A stretch of 64,000 nt of DNA from an uncultured Glaciecola sp. Its GTDB lineage: Bacteria; Pseudomonadota; Gammaproteobacteria; Enterobacterales; Alteromonadaceae. Both the position numbers and the translations under genes were made by a program. Below are positions 56,489-64,000 of the stretch, piece after piece (within the stretch, counting starts at the first letter, position 1; each line of letters begins with the position of its first letter). Under the pieces are notes generated by a model. The model was not told the DNA's origin. It searched no databases and was given only the letters and a program-made list of their open reading frames with translations. The stretch covers positions 87,563 through 151,562 of the forward strand of contig CANMCE010000010.1 in NCBI GenBank assembly GCA_947496235.1. The letters are read 5' to 3'.

Positions 56489-57628
56489 TTAATCTGAACT
56501 TCTATTCGTCACCGCTCTTGTCCAAAAATCTGGGGTAGAGGTATTTATCAAATTACTTTCTGCATTCATAAGAAACGCAAACCCAATATTTAATTCCGGT
56601 GAAAAAGATACATCGGCTCTATACCCTTGTACCCATCCACCATGATAATTCAATTTAACCCCTTGGAAGTGATAAACTCGCCAGCCTAGTCCATAGTGAG
56701 CACTGGTTAATTTACCACGCCAACCACGTCTTCTCAGCTCTCTTTTTGTCGCTACCCGTGGTTGAGTCATTTCATCTACCATTTGTGATGATATTACCTC
56801 TGGATTCTCCAAAAGCATAGCCCGCATCCATTTAGCCATATCTTCGGCACTTGCGTTAATTCCTGCTGCAGGAGAAAAGCGATAATAATCGTCTTTTACT
56901 CTTACTTTCACCCATTTGTTTTTGGCAACCGCGGCATGGGGTTTTGCCCATTCAGCAGAACTTTCTAACGCTTGCTTCCCGACGGATGCATCCATTTGCA
57001 GTGGCGCAAAGATATGTTGCTGCAATTGTGCTGCGTAGGATGAATTTTGCTGCATAAAGTGTTCTTCTAACACCCCAAAAAAAGCATTTTGGTATGTATA
57101 GCAATACCCTGGCTGACAGATGGGCTTAAGTTTTGATAGTTCGTTTAATACGCGTTTGCGCCCATAATTCGCTTCAATTAAGTTGTCATAAGCGTTTGGC
57201 ATAAATCCAGTGGACTGGCCTATTATATGCCTCAATAGAACAGGCTTATCGCTGTAGTTGTCAAAACTATATTCAGGTACAAGTTGGGTAATAGGTGTTT
57301 GCCAATCGTAACCAGGAGAGAGTTGTTGATACTTCGCCATTAACGCGGCAGTAAAGGTTTTGGAAACAGAGGCAAGACGAAATTTAGTATCTTTGGTGAT
57401 ACGCTGACCATTTTTTTCTGTCACACCGAAAGTGTAGTAACGATTCGGCTTATTTGGCTCTACCACAACCATTATAAAGCCTGGAATGCCTTTATCTTTC
57501 GCATCTTGACGCACTTTTACTGCAAACGCATCCATCCAAGGTTCAGCGTAAACTTCGCTGCAACCTAGCAGACATAGTAGTGCCAATGTTATTTTTATAT
57601 ATGTGGCAAACTTCAACTTCTTATCCAA
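56489..57628 (-). CDS. serine hydrolase of the class C beta-lactamase family
   Basis: 379 residues with a hydrophobic N-terminus ending LLCLLGCSEVYAEP: either a signal peptide or, with Cys23, a lipoprotein signal. The catalytic SxxK is in RLASVSKTFTAALMAKYQ and the Tyr of YxN in CYTYQNAFFGVLEEH; a third motif HYGGWVQGYRA replaces KTG. Such proteins include D-Ala-D-Ala peptidases, esterases and EstB-like enzymes; activity cannot be assigned. Confidence 0.88.
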   Translation of the reverse strand: MDKKLKFATYIKITLALLCLLGCSEVYAEPWMDAFAVKVRQDAKDKGIPGFIMVVVEPNKPNRYYTFGVTEKNGQRITKDTKFRLASVSKTFTAALMAKYQQLSPGYDWQTPITQLVPEYSFDNYSDKPVLLRHIIGQSTGFMPNAYDNLIEANYGRKRVLNELSKLKPICQPGYCYTYQNAFFGVLEEHFMQQNSSYAAQLQQHIFAPLQMDASVGKQALESSAEWAKPHAAVAKNKWVKVRVKDDYYRFSPAAGINASAEDMAKWMRAMLLENPEVISSQMVDEMTQPRVATKRELRRRGWRGKLTSAHYGLGWRVYHFQGVKLNYHGGWVQGYRADVSFSPELNIGFAFLMNAESNLINTSTPDFWTRAVTNRSSD

Positions 57629-57756
57629 GGTAAACGTACATGTTAAGCACCTAAAATACTAAATCTAACATCCATGTAAAAATCAGTGCCGAAAAGAACG
57701 GGCACGGTCGTACATTTAAAGTACAATTCACGAATTCTATCATTATTTTAAAAACG

Positions 57757-59118
57757 ATGTTAACCAAAGCTCAATGCAAAAATGCCAGACTCGCTCGCGA
57801 CCCACGATTCGATGGGGTTTTCTTCGTGCTTGTAAAAACTACTGGTATTTTCTGTCGACCTATTTGTCGAGCAAGAGTTCCCTTAGAAAAGAATGTAGAT
57901 TATGCGTTTTCTAGCGTTGAAGCTTTGCATAAGGGGTATCGCCCATGTTTGCGTTGCCGTCCAGACAGCGCCCCAACCTCTTTTGCCTGGCTAGGTACTC
58001 AAACCACCTTATTGAGAGCTTGTAAGTTAATGCAGGAATCACCGCAACAATCGATTCAAACCATCTGCGAACGCTTGGGAATCAGCGTTCGCTATCTGCA
58101 CAAACTCTTTGCTGAAAAACTTAAAATATCACCGAAAAAATATCAGCTGTATCTGCAATTGTTGATGGCAAAAAACTTACTCCATCAAACGCATTTGTCG
58201 GTTGAAAATATTGCCCAATCGGCTGGTTTTACTAATTCGCGTCAATTACAAAAACACTGCAAACAAACCTTGGACTTAACGCCTACACAAATTCGCAACC
58301 TAGCATCTCAACAAAGCAAGGAGGCAACAACATTGCGTATCTTTTTAGCTTATCGTCCCCCCTATAATTGGCCGGCGCTACGTGATTTTCTGAAATTAAG
58401 AGAGATAAGTGAAAATGAAAATATTCAGCAAGCATCAATGCAAAAATATTTTCGTCTTGGCCAAGAATCAGTAATTGTTGATATACAACATGCGCCTGAG
58501 GAAAATGGTTTTTATCTCACCTTGGATCCATTACAGGCTCATCATTTGCAAACGCTGATTTTAAAAGTACAGCAACTGCTGGACTTACATGCACAACCTG
58601 ATGTTATTGGACAGGCATTGGCAGCGACAGGGTTATCCGATAAACAATTTGATGCAGGGTTAAGAGTGCCTGGCGTGGTGTGTCGGTTCGAGGCTGCATG
58701 TCGAGCTGTACTTGGGCAACAGGTGAGTATTAAAGCAGCCGTGACCCATTTGAACAGGCTTCAACAAGCGTTATCTTCTGATGCTGCTTTTCCCCTGCCG
58801 CAAGATGTAGCAAATTCTGATTTAGCATTTCTTAAAATGCCAGAGCGGCGAAAACAAGCGTTGCGGGATTTGGCGCAATTGCTCAGTCGTGAGCCAGAGG
58901 CTGATTATGAAAAGTGGTTATCAATAAAAGGAATTGGGCCATGGACCTGTCAATATGTGCAAATGCGCACCCACGAAAGCACAGATATTTATCTTGCTAC
59001 CGATCTGATTATAAAACGTAAAATCGAAGCGCTCAAAGCAAGTAACAAAGCCTTTAATTCAGATAAAGCCGCCCCTTGGCGAAGTTATCTGACCTTTAAT
59101 CTATGGAATTTCACATGA
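57757..59118 (+). CDS. Ada regulator / AlkA DNA glycosylase fusion
   Basis: 453 residues. N-terminal Ada zinc domain with Cys33, Cys37, Cys64 and Cys67 in the same spacing as E. coli Ada 38/42/69/72 (methylphosphotriester acceptor); an AraC-type DNA-binding domain (about 85-185); then an AlkA N-domain and the HhH-GPD glycosylase core with SIKGIGPWTCQYVQMR and catalytic-Asp region YLATDLIIKRKIEAL. It senses alkylated DNA and removes 3-methyladenine. The Ogt-type domain usual at the C-terminus of Ada is encoded separately by the next gene, which overlaps by 16 bp. Confidence 0.93.
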   Translation: MLTKAQCKNARLARDPRFDGVFFVLVKTTGIFCRPICRARVPLEKNVDYAFSSVEALHKGYRPCLRCRPDSAPTSFAWLGTQTTLLRACKLMQESPQQSIQTICERLGISVRYLHKLFAEKLKISPKKYQLYLQLLMAKNLLHQTHLSVENIAQSAGFTNSRQLQKHCKQTLDLTPTQIRNLASQQSKEATTLRIFLAYRPPYNWPALRDFLKLREISENENIQQASMQKYFRLGQESVIVDIQHAPEENGFYLTLDPLQAHHLQTLILKVQQLLDLHAQPDVIGQALAATGLSDKQFDAGLRVPGVVCRFEAACRAVLGQQVSIKAAVTHLNRLQQALSSDAAFPLPQDVANSDLAFLKMPERRKQALRDLAQLLSREPEADYEKWLSIKGIGPWTCQYVQMRTHESTDIYLATDLIIKRKIEALKASNKAFNSDKAAPWRSYLTFNLWNFT

Positions 59119-59585
59119 CAGTGACTTATCAACAACAGATATCAACACCCATTGGATACGTGAGAGTAAGTGCTAACCATGATGGAATTACACACATTGG
59201 TTTTTATGATCAGTCTTTGCACAATGATTCGGGGCAAATTCACAGCAACCATTTATGTGAGTTAGCCTGTGCGCAACTAGCTGAATACTTTGCAGGGAGT
59301 CGAAAAAGGTTCGATTTGCCATTAGCGCCTAGGGGTACGGATTTTCAAAAGAATGTTTGGCAACATTTATGTAAGGTCGAATATGGAAACACCGCAAGCT
59401 ATTTAGATATAGCAACGGCCATAGGTAATGTTAAAGCCTGTCGAGCCGTTGGTGCGGCTAATGGCAAAAATCCCATTGCTATTGTCGTGCCATGCCATAG
59501 AATAATAGGCGCTACGGGCAAACTAACAGGGTATGCTGGTGGACTGTCGCGAAAATCCTTTTTACTCCAGTTAGAGCAAGCATAG
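59103..59585 (+). CDS. ogt: methylated-DNA-protein cysteine methyltransferase
   Basis: 160 residues, or 156 from the ATG at 59115. Suicide repair of O6-methylguanine. Active-site motif IVVPCHRIIGATGKLTGYAGGLSRKSFLLQLE, preceded by the helix-turn-helix FQKNVWQHLCKVEYGNTASYLDIATAIG. It overlaps the 3' end of the ada-alkA gene, so the two form one alkylation-response operon. Confidence 0.95.
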   Translation: MEFHMTVTYQQQISTPIGYVRVSANHDGITHIGFYDQSLHNDSGQIHSNHLCELACAQLAEYFAGSRKRFDLPLAPRGTDFQKNVWQHLCKVEYGNTASYLDIATAIGNVKACRAVGAANGKNPIAIVVPCHRIIGATGKLTGYAGGLSRKSFLLQLEQA

Positions 59586-60479
59586 TTGAAATTACACGAA
59601 GTCATTGAGTTATTTGTTTTAGGCGCCATTTGGGGTGCGTCCTTCATGTTGATGAAAGAAGCCGTACCTGAATTTGGCATCTTTGCACTGGTGGAGTACA
59701 GAGTGCTTGGTGCTAGTATTTGCTTGTTGTTACTCGTGTATTTACGTAAACAACAAGACCATCTGATTCGCTATTGGCCGCGGCTTCTTTTTGTTGGCGT
59801 TGTTAATACCGCTATTCCCTTTTGTTTATTCAACTACTCCGCCGGATATCTCGACGCCAGTTTATTAGCCATTTTAAACGCTGCAGCGCCTATGTTTGGC
59901 GTGGTAGTGGCTTGGTTGTATCTGCGTGAAAAAATCGGTATCTGGGGCATTTTAGGATTGGGGCTTGGCTTTGTTGGGGTTATTTTTATTAGCCTAGATC
60001 CCACCACCTCTGAAGGCGCGGCCTTTGTGCCAGTAATGGCTGCATTAGGAGCCACTCTTTGTTATGGCATTTGTGCCAGTTATATCAAAAAGCATTTAGC
60101 TGGAGCAAAGCCATTCGCTGTAGCGGCGGGCAGTCAAATGTTTGCGGCCATCGCCTTGTTGCCGATCTCATTGGCCAACTTACCCAGCCAAATACCAACG
60201 GCTAACGGCTGGATGTCTGCGACTTTGTTGTCGATTCTATGCACAGGTGTTGCATACATAATGTACTTTGATTTAATCAGCAAAATTGGCGTCACCAAGA
60301 CAATGACGGTTGGTTATTTGGTGCCGCTTTTTGGCATCATGTGGGGCGTTATTTTGCTTGACGAGGTGCTAACCGCCCAGCAGTTACTCGGTGGCGTCTG
60401 TATTCTTACTGGCGTTATGTTAGTCACAAATGTAGTTAAAGTTATTCTCGCTCGCCGCCGACCACAACAGATATCGTAA
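59586..60479 (+). CDS. EamA family drug/metabolite transporter
   Basis: 297 residues with about ten membrane helices in two EamA repeats (about 8-135 and 150-285). Motifs ELFVLGAIWGASFMLMKEAVPEF and LLAILNAAAPMFGVVVAWLYLREKIG are typical. Starts at a TTG directly after the ogt stop, so it may be cotranscribed. Substrate unknown. The first codon has only a poor ribosome site. Confidence 0.9.
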   Translation: MKLHEVIELFVLGAIWGASFMLMKEAVPEFGIFALVEYRVLGASICLLLLVYLRKQQDHLIRYWPRLLFVGVVNTAIPFCLFNYSAGYLDASLLAILNAAAPMFGVVVAWLYLREKIGIWGILGLGLGFVGVIFISLDPTTSEGAAFVPVMAALGATLCYGICASYIKKHLAGAKPFAVAAGSQMFAAIALLPISLANLPSQIPTANGWMSATLLSILCTGVAYIMYFDLISKIGVTKTMTVGYLVPLFGIMWGVILLDEVLTAQQLLGGVCILTGVMLVTNVVKVILARRRPQQIS

Positions 60480-60485
60480 AAAAAG

Positions 60486-60514
60486 CTGACAGTTGTGGTA
60501 AGATTCAGTAAAAT
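60486..60514 (+). promoter_or_regulatory. sigma-70 promoter of glmUS
   Basis: CTGACA, a 17-bp spacer and TAAAAT, 29 bp before the glmU ATG; a GAGGATG ribosome site follows. Good match to the vegetative consensus. Confidence 0.6.
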
Positions 60515-60542
60515 TTCGGCATTAAATTTTTGAGGATGAAAA

Positions 60543-61907
60543 ATGGCGTTATCTGTCGTCATTCTGGCCGCAGGGAAAGGCACCAGGATGAAATCTAGTT
60601 TACCCAAGGTATTACATACTCTAGCCAATAAACCCATAGTTGAACACATAATCGATACAGTGAAATCTATCGACTGTGGCGCAATAAATTTGGTGTATGG
60701 GCATGGTGGAGATTTATTGCAATCCAGACTTGGTCATCATCAAGTCAATTGGTGTTTACAGGCTGAGCAGTTAGGCACCGGTCACGCTGTTCAGCAAGCG
60801 GTTGAATACATCGCCGATAATGATGATGTTATGATTTTAGTGGGCGATGCGCCGCTCATAAGTGCACAAACTTTAAATAGACTTGTCGAAGCTAAACAGA
60901 ATGCTGATTTAGCCTTACTCACGGTTAAGTTAGATGACCCGACAGGCATGGGTAGAATTATTCGGCAAGGTGATAATATTGTTGCTATCGTGGAGCACAA
61001 AGACGCGACCCCAGAGCAATTAGCCATTCAAGAAATTAACACTGGCATGATGATAATGTCGGGTAAAGACTTGAAACGTTGGCTGGGTAACTTGTCAAAT
61101 GACAACGCGCAGAATGAATACTACCTTACCGATGTCATTGCTATGGCAGCAGCTGAAGGTAAACAGATTCGCGCCGCACATCCGGTATGGGATAAAGAAG
61201 TAGAAGGTATTAATAATCGACTTCAATTAGCCTCCTTAGAACGTGCTTACCAGCTAAAACAAGCGCAAGAATTGATGCAGCAAGGCCTGCATTTAGCTGA
61301 TCCTAATCGTTTTGATTTACGTGGCAAGCTAACCTTAGGTATGGACGTTCGAATTGACGTTAACGTCGTCATTGAAGGTGAGGTTACGTTGGAAGACAAC
61401 GTAGTCATAAGCCCTAACTGTGTGCTTAAAAATTGCCATATTGGCAAAAACTCCATGATTGAAGCTTTCTCGCATATAGAAGACGCAACAGCGGCCGATA
61501 GTTGTGTTATAGGCCCTTACGCGCGATTACGGCCAAAAGCCAATTTAGCCTCTGGTGCCAAAGTTGGTAACTTCGTGGAAATTAAAAAAGCCAATATCGG
61601 CAAAGGCAGTAAGGTCAATCATTTAACCTATGTGGGCGACGCTGAGATAGGCGCTAATGTGAACATAGGCGCAGGTACTATTACTTGCAACTATGATGGC
61701 GTGAATAAATTTAAAACCACCATTGCTGATGGGGTGTTTATCGGTAGTAATTCTTCTTTGGTGGCGCCTGTCACTATTGGTGAAAATGCGACTGTGGGTG
61801 CTGGTAGCACAATTACCAAAGATGTCGACGCTGAACATTTATCGGTAGCGCGTGGTAAACAACGGAATATTCAAGGCTGGGATAGACCCAGTAAAAAAGA
61901 GAGCTAG
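60543..61907 (+). CDS. glmU: bifunctional GlcNAc-1-P uridyltransferase / GlcN-1-P acetyltransferase
   Basis: 454 residues. N-terminal nucleotidyltransferase with [21 protein letters not shown] and [13 protein letters not shown]-terminal left-handed beta-helix of hexapeptide repeats with [40 protein letters not shown] and [14 protein letters not shown]. Makes UDP-GlcNAc for peptidoglycan and LPS. 3 bp before glmS. Confidence 0.98.
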   Translation: MALSVVILAAGKGTRMKSSLPKVLHTLANKPIVEHIIDTVKSIDCGAINLVYGHGGDLLQSRLGHHQVNWCLQAEQLGTGHAVQQAVEYIADNDDVMILVGDAPLISAQTLNRLVEAKQNADLALLTVKLDDPTGMGRIIRQGDNIVAIVEHKDATPEQLAIQEINTGMMIMSGKDLKRWLGNLSNDNAQNEYYLTDVIAMAAAEGKQIRAAHPVWDKEVEGINNRLQLASLERAYQLKQAQELMQQGLHLADPNRFDLRGKLTLGMDVRIDVNVVIEGEVTLEDNVVISPNCVLKNCHIGKNSMIEAFSHIEDATAADSCVIGPYARLRPKANLASGAKVGNFVEIKKANIGKGSKVNHLTYVGDAEIGANVNIGAGTITCNYDGVNKFKTTIADGVFIGSNSSLVAPVTIGENATVGAGSTITKDVDAEHLSVARGKQRNIQGWDRPSKKES

Positions 61908-61910
61908 GAT

Positions 61911-63740
61911 ATGTGTGGAATAGTTGGCGCTGTCGCCGAACGAAATGTAGTAGAGATTTTACTTGAGGGATTAAGACGGCTCGAATATCGCGGCTATGAT
62001 TCTGCTGGTGTAGCTTTAATAAACAAAGGTGAGCTTTCAGTGGTAAAACGCACTGGAAAAGTTCAAGCATTAGCCGATGCATTAAACCCTGAAAATGGTT
62101 TAGGCACTACAGGTATTGCACACACACGATGGGCAACTCATGGCGGTGTAACCGAAGTGAATGCTCACCCACATACGAGCATTGATCGCTTTGCCGTTGT
62201 GCATAATGGTATCATTGAAAACTACAAAAATTTACGTTCAACCTTAGGTGACAAAGGCTACACATTCGTCTCTGATACCGACACAGAAACCATTGCCCAT
62301 TCTATTGCGGCGAAAATGCAAGAAACAGGTGATTTGTTAACCTCTGTTTTGCAATCTGTGAAAGGCTTTGATGGTGCTTATGGCACAGTTGTCATTGATA
62401 AACAAAACCCAGGTGAAATGGTTGTGGCGCGTTCAGGTAGCCCATTGGTCATAGGTTTGGGAATTGGAGAGAACTTTATCGCTTCTGATCAAATGGCTTT
62501 ATTGCCAGTGACACGTCGATTTATCTTTTTAGAAGAAGGCGATGTAGCCAAGATTACCCGCCATCAGGTGACTATCATTGACGCCAGTGGTGTTGAAGTA
62601 AAACGCGAAATTATTGAATCTGAATTAGAGCATGATGCGGGGGATAAAGCGGGTTATCGTCATTACATGCTGAAAGAAATTTACGAGCAACCTAGTGTGA
62701 TTCGTAATACCTTACATGGCCGCGTAGCTGCAGATGGTTTGGCAGAAAACATCTTTGGTGAAGGTTCAGATAAGATATTTACTGACACACAGTACGTTAA
62801 AATTATTGCTTGTGGTACCTCTTATCACGCGGGTGTGACTGCAAAATACTGGTTAGAACATTATGCAGGTGTGAGTTGTGATGTTGAAATCGCTTCTGAA
62901 TTTAGATATCGCCGCTCGGTTGTCCCCGCAAATGCACTTTTGGTCACCATATCCCAATCCGGCGAGACGGCCGATACATTAGCGGCATTGCGCTTGGCCA
63001 AAGAAACTGGCTATATGTCGAGTTTATCCATTTGTAACGTGAATGGTTCATCCTTAGTTCGTGAATCTGATATGTCATTTATGACTCGTGCTGGGGCTGA
63101 AATTGGTGTTGCTTCTACCAAGGCTTTTACAACTCAATTAGCTGGTTTGTTAATGTTAACTATCGCCATTGGTCAGCACAAAGGCATGAACGAAGACGAC
63201 AAGAACGCCATCATCGAAGCCTTAGCGACCTTACCCGCCAAGTTAGAAGAAACTTTAGGCTTAGCAGCCGAAATTGAAGATTTAGCAGAAGAGTTTTCTG
63301 ATAAACACCATAGTTTGTTTTTAGGTCGAGGGGATCAATATCCCATTGCTATGGAAGGTGCGTTGAAACTCAAAGAGATTTCTTATATTCACGCTGAGGC
63401 TTATGCATCTGGCGAGTTAAAACATGGTCCATTAGCGCTTATCGATGCCGAAATGCCAGTCATTGTTGTTGCGCCAAATAACGAGTTGCTTGAAAAGCTT
63501 CACTCGAATGTTGAAGAAGTGCGCGCACGAGGCGGCATCATGTATGTATTTGCTGATAAGAATGCACATTTTGAAAGTGATGAAACCATGCGCGTAGTAG
63601 ACGTTCCGCACTGTATGGAACCCATAGCGCCAATCATCTACACCATTCCATTACAATTACTCTCATACTACGTTGCCTTAATTAAAGGCACCGACGTTGA
63701 CCAACCAAGAAACCTAGCAAAATCAGTAACCGTTGAATAA
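61911..63740 (+). CDS. glmS: glucosamine-6-phosphate synthase
   Basis: 609 residues. Glutamine amidotransferase domain with the nucleophile Cys2 ([13 protein letters not shown]) and [13 protein letters not shown], followed by two SIS domains ([26 protein letters not shown]) and the C-terminus [13 protein letters not shown]. The last codons match the TnsD target of Tn7. An inverted repeat AACCGTT-GAAT-AACGGTT spans the stop codon (63728-63745) and may act as a weak terminator. Confidence 0.98.
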   Translation: MCGIVGAVAERNVVEILLEGLRRLEYRGYDSAGVALINKGELSVVKRTGKVQALADALNPENGLGTTGIAHTRWATHGGVTEVNAHPHTSIDRFAVVHNGIIENYKNLRSTLGDKGYTFVSDTDTETIAHSIAAKMQETGDLLTSVLQSVKGFDGAYGTVVIDKQNPGEMVVARSGSPLVIGLGIGENFIASDQMALLPVTRRFIFLEEGDVAKITRHQVTIIDASGVEVKREIIESELEHDAGDKAGYRHYMLKEIYEQPSVIRNTLHGRVAADGLAENIFGEGSDKIFTDTQYVKIIACGTSYHAGVTAKYWLEHYAGVSCDVEIASEFRYRRSVVPANALLVTISQSGETADTLAALRLAKETGYMSSLSICNVNGSSLVRESDMSFMTRAGAEIGVASTKAFTTQLAGLLMLTIAIGQHKGMNEDDKNAIIEALATLPAKLEETLGLAAEIEDLAEEFSDKHHSLFLGRGDQYPIAMEGALKLKEISYIHAEAYASGELKHGPLALIDAEMPVIVVAPNNELLEKLHSNVEEVRARGGIMYVFADKNAHFESDETMRVVDVPHCMEPIAPIIYTIPLQLLSYYVALIKGTDVDQPRNLAKSVTVE

Positions 63741-63932
63741 CGGTTGCTGGGTTTTGCTGTTCATTTTGTAGATTTGCAAAAAAGTATTACCTAAATAAAA
63801 AACAGGCATACTGAACAAAAAATATCATACTTTCATATCCTTGATCTCAGAGGCAGCATTAGACAAATTGCAGATCTTCTAGGTTTAGGTTTTAAAGTAC
63901 CGAATTGTACGTAAACCGGAAGTAAGCAACGA
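63741..63932. other. region downstream of glmS (attTn7-type position), possible transposase remnant
   Basis: The Tn7 insertion point would fall about 25 bp after the glmS stop. No recognised Tn7 end is present, although a TGTA begins at 63767. On the plus strand about 63836-63906 can be read as ILDLRGSIRQIADLLGLG followed by a few residues and a stop; the RGSIRQIADLLGL part resembles the helix-turn-helix of IS21-type IstA transposases. This is too short to be sure. Confidence 0.3.
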
Positions 63933-64000
63933 AGAATCGTTATTGAGCTAGCTACATAGAATCGTTATTGAGCTAGCTACATAGAATCGTTATTGAGCTA
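63933..64000. repeat. 25-bp tandem repeat at the right edge
   Basis: Two full copies (63933-63957 and 63958-63982) and 18 bp of a third, identical at every base, cut by the window end. The unit begins AGAATCGTTATTGAGC and contains the palindrome AGCTAGCT. No spacers lie between units, so it is not a CRISPR array. Confidence 0.9.

Noticed and set aside
59539..59552. GGTGGACTGTCGCG in ogt as a palindrome copy
   Set aside because: Only one half matches, and the codons are the conserved YAGGLSRK motif of the methyltransferase.
63767..63800. TGTAGATTTGCAAAAAAGT as the left end of a Tn7-like element
   Set aside because: Position about 27 bp after glmS is suggestive, but the sequence does not match a known Tn7 end, no repeated TnsB-type sites follow in the visible part, and no target duplication can be checked.
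63933..64000. CRISPR array at the right edge
   Set aside because: The 25-bp units are directly adjacent with no spacers.

Overview
The window reads as chromosome of a marine gammaproteobacterium of the Alteromonadales, most like Glaciecola, Paraglaciecola or Aliiglaciecola. This rests on low-to-moderate GC by eye, the aroQ-accB-accC / prmA-dusB-fis-purHD synteny, envZ-ompR next to hslRO, fxsA-groESL, and the style of the type II secretion and chemotaxis proteins. The genus is an inference; there is no rRNA or tRNA in the window to fix it.

Layout. 1-10.3 kb (minus): a type II secretion operon gspC-D-E-F-G-H-I-J-K-L-M, with gspM cut by the left edge. 10.4-11.7 kb (plus): hslR-hslO, redox and heat stress proteins. 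11.9-14.9 kb (minus): ompR-envZ and a prkB-type phosphoribulokinase-like gene. 15.2-16.1 kb (plus): a REP-associated tyrosine transposase (RAYT). 16.1-24.0 kb (minus): housekeeping genes aroQ-accBC, prmA, dusB-fis and purHD. 24.3-36.0 kb (minus): a second-type chemotaxis operon (cheY-A-W-mcp-R-D-B) headed by an MCP-like protein, a STAS protein and a REC-PP2C-HATPase regulator, i.e. a partner-switching module built into a chemotaxis array. 36.2-41.1 kb: dsbD, fxsA and groESL with a recognisable heat-shock promoter and a strong terminator. 41.2-53.1 kb is the accessory stretch: a TIR-transmembrane-propeller protein, a soluble chemoreceptor, DinB-like and GNAT genes, a two-domain polysaccharide lyase-like/GH105 protein, a MipA remnant, a gluconokinase, a LacI regulator with operator-like palindromes, and a response regulator with a degenerate GGDEF domain. 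53.3-63.7 kb: speA, a diguanylate cyclase, a serine hydrolase, ada-alkA and ogt (alkylation repair), an EamA transporter and glmU-glmS. The right edge, just past the glmS 3' end (the classical Tn7 target), holds a 25-bp tandem repeat that runs off the window.

The strongest unexplained signal is a 13-bp palindrome, CTGGACAGTCCAG and its CTAG/TTGG variants, found 18 times: 17 copies between 1.9 and 31.7 kb and one at 46.4 kb. Seven copies are intergenic, some as inverted pairs 58-71 bp across, one such pair directly upstream of the RAYT. Eleven lie inside reading frames (gspK, gspJ, hslR, hslO, purH, cheA and a dinB-like gene), where they are read in frame as AGQS(R/S), LDCPA or LDSL peptides, mostly in tolerant places such as prepilin leaders, a protein N-terminus and the CheA linker. 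This looks like a RAYT/REP family whose repeat is open in reading frames and has colonised genes. Secondary points of interest are the TIR-propeller protein, the lyase/GH105 fusion with its candidate LacI operators, and the partner-switch module in the chemotaxis operon.
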